NCBI RefSeq assembly: GCF_014649715.1
Contig: NZ_BMTO01000005.1
Coordinates: 177,709-241,708 of the forward strand
DNA length: 64,000 nt
Direction: 5' to 3'
Origin: Streptomyces lateritius
GTDB taxonomy: Bacteria; Actinomycetota; Actinomycetes; Streptomycetales; Streptomycetaceae
Notes under the pieces: model-generated
Databases searched by the model: none
What the model was told of the DNA's origin: nothing
The model's input: only the letters and a program-made list of their open reading frames with translations
In this document: piece by piece, positions 1 to 8,654 of the stretch
Numbering within the stretch: position 1 is the first letter of the stretch
Layout: each line of letters opens with the position of its first letter
Translations under genes and position numbers: made by a program

Positions 1-103
1 GCGGGGCGCCGCAGGACTACCGCCGTGCGACGAGGAGCCGCTGGCCCACTACTCGCCGGGCGTACGTGGTGTACGGCTCGGCTGCGCCCGCCCCGCCGGG
101 TGA
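1..103 (+). other. Left edge, possible 3' end of an upstream gene
   Basis: This stretch lies before the icmF terminator. One plus-strand frame is open from the window edge to a TGA at 101-103 and may be the tail of a neighbouring gene, but the other frames are open too and about 33 codons are not enough to recognise a family. Nothing else is identifiable here. Confidence 0.2.
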
Positions 104-119
104 GCATGGAGCGGACGGT

Positions 120-152
120 GCCGCGCCCCGCTCGCCGAGAGCGGGGCGCGGC
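120..152. terminator. Perfect 14-bp stem terminator after icmF
   Basis: The arms GCCGCGCCCCGCTC (120-133) and GAGCGGGGCGCGGC (139-152) pair perfectly around a 5-base loop. The hairpin lies 27 bases beyond the icmF stop, and on the plus strand it is followed by CTTGTCT. It probably ends icmF transcription and may also stop any gene arriving from the left. There is no real U-tract, which is usual for Streptomyces terminators. Confidence 0.75.
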
Positions 153-179
153 CTTGTCTCGACCGGGCGCGCGGGCCGG

Positions 180-3100
180 TCAGACGTTGCGGCGGTACTG
201 GCCGCCGATCTCGAAGAAGGCCTCGGTGATCTGCTGGAGCGAGCAGACGCGGGCGGCGTCCATGAGAACGGCGAAGACGTTCTGGCCGCTCACCGCCGCC
301 TCCTTGAGGGCCGCCAGAGCGGCGTGCGCCTGGTCGCGGTGACGGTCCTGGAAGTCCCGTACGCGCTCCAGCTGGGACTGCTTCTCCTCCTCGGTGGCGC
401 GGGCCAGCTCGATGACGCCCGGCTCGGCCGTGTCCGCCTGCGGGTTGCGGAAGGTGTTGACGCCGATGATGGGCAGGGTGCCGTCGTGCTTGCGCTGCTC
501 GTAGAGCATCGACTCGTCCTGGATACGGCCGCGCTGGTAGCCGGTCTCCATCGCGCCGAGGACGCCGCCGCGCTCGCTGATCCGCTCGAACTCGGCCAGG
601 ACGGCTTCCTCGACCAGATCGGTGAGTTCGTCGATGATGAACGAGCCCTGGAGGGGGTTCTCGTTCATCGCCAGGCCCCATTCCCGGTTGATGATCAGCT
701 GGATGGCCAGTGCCCGGCGGACGGACTCCTCCGTGGGGGTGGTGACCGCCTCGTCGTAGGCGTTGGTGTGGAGGCTGTTGCAGTTGTCGTAGATGGCGAT
801 GAGCCCCTGCAGGGTGGTGCGGATGTCGTTGAAGTCCATCTCCTGCGCGTGCAGGGAGCGGCCGGACGTCTGGACGTGGTACTTCAGCTTCTGCGAGCGC
901 TCGTTGGCGCCGTACTTCTGCTTCATCGCGACGGCCCAGATCCGGCGCGCGACGCGGCCCAGCACGGAGTACTCCGGGTCCATGCCGTTGGAGAAGAAGA
1001 ACGACAGGTTGGGGGCGAAGTCGTCGATGTGCATGCCCCGGGCCAGGTACGCCTCGACGTAGGTGAAGCCGTTGGCCAGGGTGAAGGCCAGCTGGCTGAT
1101 GGGGTTGGCCCCGGCTTCGGCGATGTGGTAGCCGGAGATGGACACCGAGTAGAAGTTGCGGACCCTGTTCTCGATGAACCACTCCTGGATGTCGGCCATC
1201 ATCCGCAGGGAGAACTCGGTGGAGAACAGGCACGTGTTCTGGCCCTGGTCCTCCTTCAGGATGTCGGCCTGCACCGTGCCCCGCACGTTCGCCAGCGCGT
1301 GCGCCCGTAGCCCGGCCACCTCCTCGGGCGACGGGTCGCGGCCCTCGGCGACGCGGAACCTCTCGATCTGCTGGTCCATGGCCGTGTTGAGGAAGAACGC
1401 CAGCACGGTGGGGGCCGGGCCGTTGATCGTCATCGACACCGAGGTCGTGGGCGCCACCAGGTCGAAGCCGTCGTACAGCGCCTTCATGTCTTCGAGGGTC
1501 GCGACCGAGACGCCGGAGGTGCCGACCTTGCCGTAGATGTCGGGGCGCTCGTCGGGGTCACGGCCGTAGAGCGTCACCGAGTCGAAGGCGGTGGACAGGC
1601 GGGTGGCCGGCTGGCCCTCGGACAGCAGTTTGAACCGGCGGTTGGTACGGAACGGGTCGCCCTCGCCCGCGAACATCCGGGCCGGGTCCTCGCCGTCGCG
1701 CTTGAACGGGAACACCCCCGCGCTGAACGGGAAGTAGCCGGGCAGGTTCTCCCGGCGCCAGAACCGCACCAGCTCCCCGTGGTCGTTGAACCGGGGCAGC
1801 GCCACGCGGGGGACCTTGTTGCCCGAAAGGGACTCGCGGGTCAGCTTGGTGCGCAGCTCCTTGTCCCGGACCTTCACTACCTGCTCGTCGCCGGAGTAGG
1901 ACGCCACGACCGAGGGCCAGCGCTCGATCTGCTCCGTGATCTCGTGCGGGAGCTGCCTGCGGGCGTCGTCGAGCAGCGAAGCCACGTTCGCGGCGTCGGA
2001 GCCGGTCTCGACGAGTTCGCCCTTCACCAGGTCCAGACGCTGCACCCGCCGGGCCGCCTCGGCCAGCCGCTCGGTCTCGGCGTGGTACGCGCGGATCGTC
2101 TCGGTGATCTCGGCGAGGTAGCGCACCTGTTCCGCGGGCACCACCTGGCGGATGCCGGAGGAGTGGCGCACGTCGACCCGCGGCAGCGTGCCCTCGGCGA
2201 GCGGCAGCCCCTTCTCGGCGAGGGCGGGGGTCAGGTGCTGGTAGAGCGCGGTGACGCCGTCGTCGTTGAAGGTCGCCGCCGAGGTGCCGAAGACCGGCAT
2301 GTCCTCGGGCTTCTTGCCGAAGGCCTCACGGTTACGGATGAGCTGGCGGCTCACGTCACGCAGCGCGTCCTTGGCGCCGCGCCGCTCGAACTTGTTGATC
2401 GCCACCACGTCGGCGAAGTCGAGCATGTCGATCTTCTCCAGCTGCGAGGCGGCACCGAACTCCGGCGTCATCACGTACATCGACGTGTCGACGTACGGCA
2501 CGATCGCCGCGTCGCCCTGGCCGATGCCCGGCGTCTCCACGATCACCAGGTCGAACCCGGCGGCCTTGACCACGTCGATCACGTCGGACAGGTGCTCGGG
2601 CAGTTCGTGGCTGCCGCGGGTGGCCAGGCTGCGGAAGAAGACCCGGCCCCCTTCCAGGGAGTTCATGCGGATGCGGTCACCGAGCAGCGCGCCACCGCCG
2701 CGGCGGCGGGTCGGGTCCACTGCGATCACCGCGATCCGCAGCTTGTCCTGCTGGTCGACGCGGAACCGGCGTACCAGCTCGTCGGTGAGGGACGACTTGC
2801 CCGAGCCGCCGGTGCCGGTGATGCCGAGGACCGGTGTGACCCGTGCCGCCGCGGCGGCTCGCACCTGTTCCAGGAGATCCGTGGGCAGCTTGCCCAGTTC
2901 CGCACCGGTGATGGCGCGGGCGACCGCGAACCGGTCGCCGGCGAGCACGGCGGCGGCGTCGGCCGGCTTGCCGTCCCAGAGGTCGAAGTCGCAGTCCCGG
3001 ACGACCGAGTTGACCATCCCGGCGAGGCCGAGCCGCTGGCCGTCCTCGGGGGAGAAGATGGTCACTCCGCTCCGGCGCAGGCGGGCGATCTCCTCCGGCA

Positions 3101-3410
3101 CGATCACGCCGCCCCCGCCGCCCACCACGCGGATGTGGTCCGCGCCCCGCTCGCGGAGCGACTCGACCAGGTACTCGAAATACTCCACGTGCCCGCCCTG
3201 GTAGGACGAGACCGCCACGCCGTGCACGTCCTCCTCGAGCGCCGCGTCCACGACCTCGAGGACCGATCGGTTGTGCCCGAGGTGGATGACCTCGGCACCC
3301 TGGGACTGGAAGATCCGACGCATGATGTTGATCGACGCGTCGTGCCCGTCGAACAGGGCCGAAGCGGTGACCAGGCGGACGGGATGCACGGGGCGGTGCA
3401 GATCGCTCAT
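180..3410 (-). CDS. icmF: Fused isobutyryl-CoA mutase IcmF
   Basis: This is an adenosylcobalamin enzyme that interconverts isobutyryl-CoA and n-butyryl-CoA, with its own G-protein chaperone built in. The 1076 residues carry the IcmF domain order: an N-terminal B12-binding domain with the DGHDAS ligand motif at 21-26, a MeaB-like GTPase in the middle with the P-loop GTGGSGKSS near 199-207, and a mutase TIM barrel from about 540 to the end. The length matches fused IcmF rather than the separate IcmA/IcmB or MutA/MutB subunits. The ATG at 3410 follows GGGAAGG. A palindrome at 3454-3471 covers the likely -10 region, and a terminator lies at 120-152, so the gene looks monocistronic. It links valine and fatty-acid catabolism to butyryl-CoA supply. 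Confidence 0.95.
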   Translation of the reverse strand: MSDLHRPVHPVRLVTASALFDGHDASINIMRRIFQSQGAEVIHLGHNRSVLEVVDAALEEDVHGVAVSSYQGGHVEYFEYLVESLRERGADHIRVVGGGGGVIVPEEIARLRRSGVTIFSPEDGQRLGLAGMVNSVVRDCDFDLWDGKPADAAAVLAGDRFAVARAITGAELGKLPTDLLEQVRAAAAARVTPVLGITGTGGSGKSSLTDELVRRFRVDQQDKLRIAVIAVDPTRRRGGGALLGDRIRMNSLEGGRVFFRSLATRGSHELPEHLSDVIDVVKAAGFDLVIVETPGIGQGDAAIVPYVDTSMYVMTPEFGAASQLEKIDMLDFADVVAINKFERRGAKDALRDVSRQLIRNREAFGKKPEDMPVFGTSAATFNDDGVTALYQHLTPALAEKGLPLAEGTLPRVDVRHSSGIRQVVPAEQVRYLAEITETIRAYHAETERLAEAARRVQRLDLVKGELVETGSDAANVASLLDDARRQLPHEITEQIERWPSVVASYSGDEQVVKVRDKELRTKLTRESLSGNKVPRVALPRFNDHGELVRFWRRENLPGYFPFSAGVFPFKRDGEDPARMFAGEGDPFRTNRRFKLLSEGQPATRLSTAFDSVTLYGRDPDERPDIYGKVGTSGVSVATLEDMKALYDGFDLVAPTTSVSMTINGPAPTVLAFFLNTAMDQQIERFRVAEGRDPSPEEVAGLRAHALANVRGTVQADILKEDQGQNTCLFSTEFSLRMMADIQEWFIENRVRNFYSVSISGYHIAEAGANPISQLAFTLANGFTYVEAYLARGMHIDDFAPNLSFFFSNGMDPEYSVLGRVARRIWAVAMKQKYGANERSQKLKYHVQTSGRSLHAQEMDFNDIRTTLQGLIAIYDNCNSLHTNAYDEAVTTPTEESVRRALAIQLIINREWGLAMNENPLQGSFIIDELTDLVEEAVLAEFERISERGGVLGAMETGYQRGRIQDESMLYEQRKHDGTLPIIGVNTFRNPQADTAEPGVIELARATEEEKQSQLERVRDFQDRHRDQAHAALAALKEAAVSGQNVFAVLMDAARVCSLQQITEAFFEIGGQYRRNV

Positions 3411-3453
3411 GGGGGCCTTCCCAGATGGGCCAGGAGAACGCTGACGGAAGAGA

Positions 3454-3471
3454 TACTAGGACGTCCTAGTA
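3454..3471. promoter_or_regulatory. 18-bp palindromic operator upstream of icmF
   Basis: TACTAGGACGTCCTAGTA is a perfect 18-bp palindrome about 45 bases before the icmF ATG. Read on the minus strand, its right part contains TAGTAT, a plausible -10 hexamer, so a bound dimeric regulator would block the promoter. No candidate regulator gene is adjacent. Confidence 0.65.
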
Positions 3472-3516
3472 AATTCCTTGAGGTGAGGGTGGTGTGACGA
3501 CGAGCACAGGACGAGC

Positions 3517-4296
3517 CTAAGCGGGACGAGACGGCAGCGTGGCGAGGAGCCGCTTCAGCGTGCCGTGCGCCGGCAGGAGTGACGGGCCGTACCAGGTGAT
3601 CAGCCGGCCGCTGACCAGCCGGGTCGGCGCGCGATGGAACGCCTCGGGGCCGTCGCTCTCGGTGAACACGTAGGGCTCGTCGGGCAGCAGGACGACGTCC
3701 ACGTCCGGCCGGTCGATCTCCGCCGGCGTCGCGTGCGGGTAGCGGTCCGGGTGCTCGGCGAAGACATTGGCGAGCCCCGCCCGGCGCAGCAGGTCGCCGG
3801 TGAAGGTGGAGCTGCCGACCACCATCCAGGGATCCCGCCAGATGGGGACCGCGGCGGTCGCGGTGACCTCGGGGAGCGGGCCCGTCCAGAGCGCTCGTGC
3901 CGTGGTGAGCCAGTCGGGCACGGGGGCGTCCAGCGCCTCGGTGAACAGCCGCTCGAGCGAGTCCAGGGCCTGCGGGACGGTCTCGATGACGGTCACCCAC
4001 ACCGGCACGCCCGCGGCCCGCAGCCGGGTGACGTCGAGCTCCCGGTTCTCCTCCTTGTTCGCGATCACGAGGTCCGGCCGCAGGCGCGCGATCGCCGCAC
4101 GGTCCGGATTCTTGGTGCCTCGCACCCGGGTCACGTCCAGGTCGGCGGGGTGCGTGCACCACTGGGTCGCCCCCACCAGGACGTCCGGAAGACCGGTGGC
4201 GATCGCCTCCGTCAGCGACGGCACCAATGACACCACCCGTCGCGGGGGACGAGCCAGGTTCATGGCGGTGCCCATGTCGTCGTACAGCGGCGGCAT
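3517..4296 (-). CDS. BtuF-like helical-backbone metal/cobalamin receptor, no signal peptide
   Basis: The 259-residue protein has the fold signature of periplasmic siderophore/B12 binding proteins: the VSLVPSLTEAIATG start of the first lobe at about 22-35, the long backbone helix, and the second-lobe PDLVIANKEEN and TGDLLRRAGLANVF segments. There is no signal peptide or lipobox from any usable start. I chose the ATG at 4296 because AGGGAG precedes it; an upstream start at 4329 would add only a poor N-terminus. No BtuC/D genes are adjacent. The next gene downstream on this strand is the B12-dependent icmF, so an intracellular role in corrinoid binding is possible, but that is inference from position. 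Confidence 0.75.
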   Translation of the reverse strand: MPPLYDDMGTAMNLARPPRRVVSLVPSLTEAIATGLPDVLVGATQWCTHPADLDVTRVRGTKNPDRAAIARLRPDLVIANKEENRELDVTRLRAAGVPVWVTVIETVPQALDSLERLFTEALDAPVPDWLTTARALWTGPLPEVTATAAVPIWRDPWMVVGSSTFTGDLLRRAGLANVFAEHPDRYPHATPAEIDRPDVDVVLLPDEPYVFTESDGPEAFHRAPTRLVSGRLITWYGPSLLPAHGTLKRLLATLPSRPA

Positions 4297-4314
4297 TGCC
4301 GGCTCCCTCGATTG

Positions 4315-4328
4315 TGACCGATCGGTCA
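4315..4328. promoter_or_regulatory. 14-bp palindrome between divergent genes
   Basis: TGACCGATCGGTCA is a perfect palindrome 19 bases upstream of the BtuF-like gene's ATG and about 100 bases before the divergent phosphopantetheinyl transferase. ACCGATCGGT-type sequences are common TetR-family operators, but no TetR gene is next to it. Confidence 0.45.
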
Positions 4329-4427
4329 AGGTGAGGCGATGGTAGGACGCCCGGGCCGACGCGGCTCCCCCTTGATCGTGACCGGTCCGGCGCCGTAGCC
4401 TCGCCGGCGAGGATCACGGGGGGTCTG

Positions 4428-5180
4428 ATGGTGAACGACGTGACGCCGGCTGCCGGGTCGCTGGCGGTGTTGGCGACGACCGAGGAGATCCTGGACCGTC
4501 CCGAGGTGGACGAGGCACTGCTGAATCCGGCGGAGCGCGAGCGGGCGGGCCGGTTCCGGCGCGACCGAGATCGGCGCGACTTCGTCGCCGCTCACCTGCT
4601 GGTCCGGCTGTGTGCCGCACGGCTGCTGAGTGTCGACCCGGCCGACGTGGCGTTCGCCCAGCACTGCCCCGGCTGCGACCGCGGCGGGCACGGCCGTCCA
4701 CTGCTCGGCGACCGGCCGGACGTGCACCTCAGCCTCTCACACTCCGCCGGTGTGATCGCCGCGGCCGCCGGCCCGGCGCCGATCGGAGTGGACGTCGAGC
4801 GCCTGGACCAGGCTCCGGACGGCCTGATCGAGGAGCGGGTACTGGCTCCCGCCGAGCTCGGACTCGTCCGGAGTCACGCCGACCCGAAGGCGGCGTTCCT
4901 GCGACTGTGGGTGCGCAAGGAGGCGTTGATCAAGGTCGGCCGGGCGGAGCTGGACACCATGGGCGACCTCGACCTCTCCGCGCTGCCCCTCGACCCGCCC
5001 GGTGCCGGCCCGGCGGTCCACCGCTTCGAGGACTTCCATCTGATGGACTTCACCGACCCGGGCCGGCGCGCCCTGCTCGGGGTGGCGTCGGGCTCGCCCG
5101 TTCTGCTCGGCACGGCCGCGACCCTGCTGGCCGACCTGTCGCGGATCGAGCCCGTTGCTTCGCTGCGGCCGGGGGCTTGA
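4428..5180 (+). CDS. Sfp-type 4'-phosphopantetheinyl transferase
   Basis: The enzyme would move the phosphopantetheine arm of CoA onto carrier proteins of fatty-acid, polyketide or nonribosomal pathways. The 250 residues contain both signature motifs of the Sfp/PPTase superfamily: GVDVE at 120-124 (magnesium ligands) and the WVRKEALIK block at 161-169. An actinobacterial CPGC...GGHG segment at 81-90 and the LSLSHS motif near 101-106 are also present. ATG 4428 is used; GTG 4431 directly after it is an alternative. No carrier-protein or synthase genes are in the window, so it probably serves pathways elsewhere. Its 3' end faces an inverted-repeat element at 5191-5257. Confidence 0.9.
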   Translation: MVNDVTPAAGSLAVLATTEEILDRPEVDEALLNPAERERAGRFRRDRDRRDFVAAHLLVRLCAARLLSVDPADVAFAQHCPGCDRGGHGRPLLGDRPDVHLSLSHSAGVIAAAAGPAPIGVDVERLDQAPDGLIEERVLAPAELGLVRSHADPKAAFLRLWVRKEALIKVGRAELDTMGDLDLSALPLDPPGAGPAVHRFEDFHLMDFTDPGRRALLGVASGSPVLLGTAATLLADLSRIEPVASLRPGA

Positions 5181-5190
5181 TCACGGCTCC

Positions 5191-5257
5191 TATGCCGTGT
5201 CCGGGAAGTAGCGCCGTCTGCCCGCAGCCCGGGCGGGACTTCACGGACACGGCCTAA
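5191..5257. mobile_element. MITE-like element, copy A (internally deleted)
   Basis: Terminal arms GCCGTGTCCGGGAAGT (5194-5209) and ACTTCACGGACACGGC (5238-5253) are inverted repeats matching at 15 of 16 positions. Between them lies GTAGCGCCGTCTGCCCGCAG-type sequence. The same blocks occur in reverse orientation in copy C (54666-54843), which has about 110 more internal bases, so A looks like an internal deletion derivative. The right end supplies the TAG stop of the neighbouring regulator gene. It can also fold as a bidirectional terminator between two convergent genes. No transposase is encoded. Confidence 0.7.
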
Positions 5258-6288
5258 GGGTCGAGCAGCCGCCATGCGGTGAGGGCCAGCCTGGCCCGGG
5301 TCAGTCCGGCGGGATCGGTGAGTTCGATGCCGAGGGTCCTGCCGATCTGTTCGATGCGGCGGGCGACGCTGCTGTGGTGCAGGTGGAGGAGATCGGCGGC
5401 GCGGCGCAGGGAGCCCGTGGCGCAGTAGGCGTCCAGCGTCTCCAGGTCTTCCGCGCTGCGGGCCGTTCGGGCGATGCCGGCCACGTCGGTGTTCTCGCGC
5501 AAGGCGTCCTGATCGACCTCGGCCAGGAGCGCGAGCGCGCCCAGGTCGCCGTGGCGGACGACGGGTTCGCGCGCGCTGGTGAAGCGGAGCGCCGTACGGG
5601 CCTGCCGCCAGGACCGGTCGGGGCTCCCGGCGGCGCCGATGCCCGCCCGTACGCCCGCCGGGAACCGGGCCGGGTCCACGGTGCCGGCCAGGAGAACCCC
5701 CACGTCGGCGAGGGGCGCCGCCTTGACCGGGCGGGACGGGCAGACCAGGCCGCCGATCCGGTCGAGCGGCAGCTCCGACCGTACGGCGACGACGTGCACC
5801 GGCAGGTCGGCGGCGAAGCCCAGAAGTCGCAACGCCCGTGCTCTGGCCGCCTCGTCGCTGTCGGAGCTGATCGCCAGTTCCACGAGAGCGGGGTCGGCCA
5901 TGGTGGTCCGGGCCGGGCCGTACCGCTCGACGGCCGCCGCGGTGGCGAGGGCGAGCCGGTCGAGGAGGACGTCGTCGAGCGGGCTCGGAGGACCGGCGCG
6001 CTCCAGCCACACCGTGCCGATCTCCTCCTCGTCGAGGGTGATCGGCAGCGTCGTGGACGCGGGAGACCGCGGTGCGGACGCCTCCTTGCCGTCGGGGCCC
6101 ACACGGATCGCGCGCCCCGTGCCGTGGAGCCGTATCCCGGCCACGCACTCGGCCAGACCCGCCGAGGCACGGGCGAGCGCGGGGAGGTCCACCCGGCGGC
6201 GCATCAGAGTGTCGTAGAACGCGACGATGCGCATCGCGCCGTCGACGTACGGATCCAGTCCCGACAGCCGTACGGCCAGTGCCTCCAT
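5254..6288 (-). CDS. PucR-type helix-turn-helix transcriptional regulator
   Basis: This 344-residue regulator has no recognisable ligand domain at the N-terminus, a GGDEF-like/CdaR-type middle, and a C-terminal PucR helix-turn-helix with the LRRAADLLHLHHSSVARRIEQIGR core. I use ATG 6288, where the conserved protein begins; the longer open frame upstream overlaps the divergent esterase and is low-complexity. It is divergent from the esterase/serine-hydrolase pair with about 110 bases between starts, so it is a good candidate for controlling them. Its stop codon lies inside the terminal repeat of the element at 5191-5257. Confidence 0.8.
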   Translation of the reverse strand: MEALAVRLSGLDPYVDGAMRIVAFYDTLMRRRVDLPALARASAGLAECVAGIRLHGTGRAIRVGPDGKEASAPRSPASTTLPITLDEEEIGTVWLERAGPPSPLDDVLLDRLALATAAAVERYGPARTTMADPALVELAISSDSDEAARARALRLLGFAADLPVHVVAVRSELPLDRIGGLVCPSRPVKAAPLADVGVLLAGTVDPARFPAGVRAGIGAAGSPDRSWRQARTALRFTSAREPVVRHGDLGALALLAEVDQDALRENTDVAGIARTARSAEDLETLDAYCATGSLRRAADLLHLHHSSVARRIEQIGRTLGIELTDPAGLTRARLALTAWRLLDP

Positions 6289-6397
6289 GGCAGGAAAGGA
6301 TAGGGGGAGGGGGTGCGCCGGTCGGTGCGTGTTCGGCATGGGACGCGCGACGGGTGGCGGGTGACCGCGCCGGGGAGCGGCCGTGAGGATGCTCGTC

Positions 6398-7294
6398 ATG
6401 GACTCCGAACTTGAAGCATTCGTACCGCTGTTCCCCCGCACCGACCTGTCCGACCCGGTCGCCGCACGCGAGAACTTCGCCGGCCTGGCCGCCGCGGTCC
6501 CCGCGCCGGACACCACCGGCATGGAGGTCGAGGACCGCACGGTGCCCGCCGACCCGGACGTGGCGATACGGATCTACCGCCCCCAGCACGCCCAAGGCGC
6601 CCTCGTCTGGCTCCACGGCGGCGGATTCGTCATGGGCAACCTGGACACCGAGCACACCTGGGCGACCCTGATCGCGCAGGGCTCCGGCGCGGTGGTGATC
6701 TCGGTGGACTACCGGCTGTCCCCTGAACACCGCCACCCCGCCGCCCTGGACGACGCCTACGCCGTGCTCACCTGGACCGCCGAGCACGCCGCCGAACTCG
6801 GCATCGACCCCGAACGGATCGCGGTCGGCGGCCACAGCGCCGGCGGGAACCTCGCGGCCGCGACCGCGCTGCGAGCGCGAGACGAACAAGGGCCGGCGAT
6901 CCGCTTCCAACTGCTCAACCAGCCCGGGCTCGACGACCGCCAGGAGACCTGGTCCCAGAGGAACTTCACCGACACACCCTGGATGACGCGCGACAAGATC
7001 GCCGCATCCTGGCGGCACTACCTCGGCTCGCAGCCCGCCACGCCCTACGCCGCCCCGTCCCGCGCCACCGACCTGTCCGGCCTGCCGCCGGCCTACATCG
7101 CCACCGCCGAGTTCGACCCCAACCGCGACGAGTGCCTCGCCTACGGGCTGCGCCTGCTCCAGGCCGGCGTCTCGGTCGAGTTGCACCAGTGGCCCGGCAC
7201 CTTCCACGGCTCCCAGGCGATCCTCTCCGCCGACATCTCCCAGCGACAGAACGCCGAACTGGGCGCCGCCCTCCGCCGCGCCCTGGCGCCGTGA
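6398..7294 (+). CDS. Alpha/beta hydrolase, HSL (family IV) esterase
   Basis: This is a cytoplasmic carboxylesterase/lipase of the hormone-sensitive-lipase group. The 298 residues show the oxyanion HGGG motif at 73-76, the nucleophile motif GHSAG at about 145-149, an Asp in the AEFDPNRDE segment and the catalytic His in GTFHGS near the end; the length is typical. ATG 6398 has GAGGAT eight bases upstream; GTG 6383, preceded by GGGGAG, is the alternative. The next gene, a secreted serine hydrolase, starts 29 bases after the stop, so the two are probably co-transcribed and end at the terminator at 8616-8654. The substrate is not predictable. Confidence 0.88.
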   Translation: MDSELEAFVPLFPRTDLSDPVAARENFAGLAAAVPAPDTTGMEVEDRTVPADPDVAIRIYRPQHAQGALVWLHGGGFVMGNLDTEHTWATLIAQGSGAVVISVDYRLSPEHRHPAALDDAYAVLTWTAEHAAELGIDPERIAVGGHSAGGNLAAATALRARDEQGPAIRFQLLNQPGLDDRQETWSQRNFTDTPWMTRDKIAASWRHYLGSQPATPYAAPSRATDLSGLPPAYIATAEFDPNRDECLAYGLRLLQAGVSVELHQWPGTFHGSQAILSADISQRQNAELGAALRRALAP

Positions 7295-7323
7295 GCCTCA
7301 TCGATGACGAAAGGACACATGCC

Positions 7324-8607
7324 GTGAAGATCCGTCTGGTGTGGTGTGCGGGCGTGGCCGCGCTGAGCGTGTGCGCGAGCACGGTGGCGGCGGTCCCCGT
7401 GCCGGCCGGCGGGACACGGGCCGTGCCGGCCGGCAGCGCGAGCCTCTCGACCGCCTTCGACCCCGCCGAGCTGAAGTCAGCGCTGGACGGTGTGCACCGC
7501 GCCGGAATGCCGGGCGTGTTCGCCGAGGTGCGCGACGCCGACCGGACCTGGCGCGGCGCTTCGGGGATCGCCGACCTGGGGACCGGCCGTCCCGTCACGC
7601 CCGGCATGCGGCACCGCGTCGGCAGTGTCACCAAGACGTTCACCGCCGCCGCGGTCATGCAGCAGGTCGAGCGGGGCCGGATCCGGCTCGACGCACCGAT
7701 CGGCGACTACCTGCCGCACCTGGTGCCGGGAGAGCGCGGCAGGAAGATCACGGTTCGCATGCTGCTCAACCACACCAGTGGCATCCCCGATCACATCCGC
7801 TATGCCTTCCCGTCCCTCCAGAAGTTCCCTTCTCCGGACACGCCCCAGAGCCTGGACGACAACCGGTTCAGGCGGTTCCGCCCGGCCGAGCTGATCGAGA
7901 TGGGGCTCGACGCACCCGCCGCCGGCGAGCCCGGAGCCCTGCCGGGGGTGTACTCCAACACCAACTACCTGCTCCTCGGTCAGCTCCTGGAGCGGGTGAC
8001 CGGCACCACGGCCGAGGAGTACATCACCCGGCACGTCATCCAACGGGCCGGGCTCCGGCGCACCGGGTTCCCGGCCGGGCCGCGGATCAAGGGGCCCCAC
8101 CCGCGGATGTACGAGGCTTTGCACGGCCTGATCGACCCGCCGCGCGACTACAGCCTCTACCACATGTCCTGGGTGATGACGGGGGCAGGTCTGGTCTCGA
8201 CCATGGAGGATCTCAACCGTTTCTACGGCCGGCTGCTCGACGGCAGGATCGTCAGCAGGTCGTCGCTGGCGCAGATGCGGCAGACCGTCCCGGTCATCGC
8301 CCTGGACGGAACGACGATCGATTACGGCCTCGGTCTGCACAAGGTGGTCACTCCGGGCTGTGGCACCTTCTGGGGCCACGACGGTACGGCCTGGGGAGCC
8401 GGAACGAGGTCCCTGACCCGGGCCGACGGCAGGCGTCAGATGTCCGTCGCCGTCAACCTCACGAGGTGGAACACGGTGGACTCCTCGGGACAGCCGCGGC
8501 ACCACCCCATCGACGACGCTTTGGAGGCCGTGTACCAGCGGGCGATGTGCGGTGACGAAAAGGACCGGGCCGAGAACGCCTCGCAGGACCCGGCGCTTCT
8601 CCCGTAG
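7324..8607 (+). CDS. Secreted serine hydrolase (class C beta-lactamase / DD-peptidase family)
   Basis: This 427-residue exported enzyme belongs to the penicillin-binding-protein-like superfamily (Pfam Beta-lactamase), whose members are D-alanyl-D-alanine carboxypeptidases or esterases. The N-terminus is a clear Sec signal peptide (basic start, LVWCAGVAALSVCASTVAA core). The catalytic SVTK is at 101-104, the YSN motif at 210-212, and a WGHDG motif stands in for KTG/HxG near the C-terminus. GTG 7324 is in frame and has AAAGGA upstream; the nearer ATG at 7319 is out of frame. It is second in the esterase operon. Whether it acts on peptidoglycan is not shown by the sequence. Confidence 0.88.
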   Translation: MKIRLVWCAGVAALSVCASTVAAVPVPAGGTRAVPAGSASLSTAFDPAELKSALDGVHRAGMPGVFAEVRDADRTWRGASGIADLGTGRPVTPGMRHRVGSVTKTFTAAAVMQQVERGRIRLDAPIGDYLPHLVPGERGRKITVRMLLNHTSGIPDHIRYAFPSLQKFPSPDTPQSLDDNRFRRFRPAELIEMGLDAPAAGEPGALPGVYSNTNYLLLGQLLERVTGTTAEEYITRHVIQRAGLRRTGFPAGPRIKGPHPRMYEALHGLIDPPRDYSLYHMSWVMTGAGLVSTMEDLNRFYGRLLDGRIVSRSSLAQMRQTVPVIALDGTTIDYGLGLHKVVTPGCGTFWGHDGTAWGAGTRSLTRADGRRQMSVAVNLTRWNTVDSSGQPRHHPIDDALEAVYQRAMCGDEKDRAENASQDPALLP

Positions 8608-8615
8608 CCCGCAAG

Positions 8616-8654
8616 AAGGCGCCTGACCGGGGTTCTCGCCCCGGCAGGCGCCTT
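8616..8654 (+). terminator. Strong intrinsic terminator
   Basis: The outer arms AAGGCGCCTG (8616-8625) and CAGGCGCCTT (8645-8654) pair perfectly, and an inner stem CCGGGG/CCCCGG (8627-8632 with 8639-8644) stacks inside. The hairpin ends in a short T run. It closes the esterase/serine-hydrolase unit before the conservon. Confidence 0.85.

Noticed and set aside
1779..3497. Long open frame (572 codons) antisense to icmF
   Set aside because: It is a high-GC shadow of icmF: low-complexity composition, no ribosome site and no domain.
4428..5180. PPTase as part of a local polyketide or nonribosomal cluster
   Set aside because: No carrier-protein, synthase or tailoring genes for such a cluster are near; the flanking genes are unrelated.
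4874..7207. 777-codon minus-strand frame across the PPTase, PucR and esterase region
   Set aside because: It overlaps three recognisable genes on either strand and has no coherent domain; its composition is that of a shadow frame.
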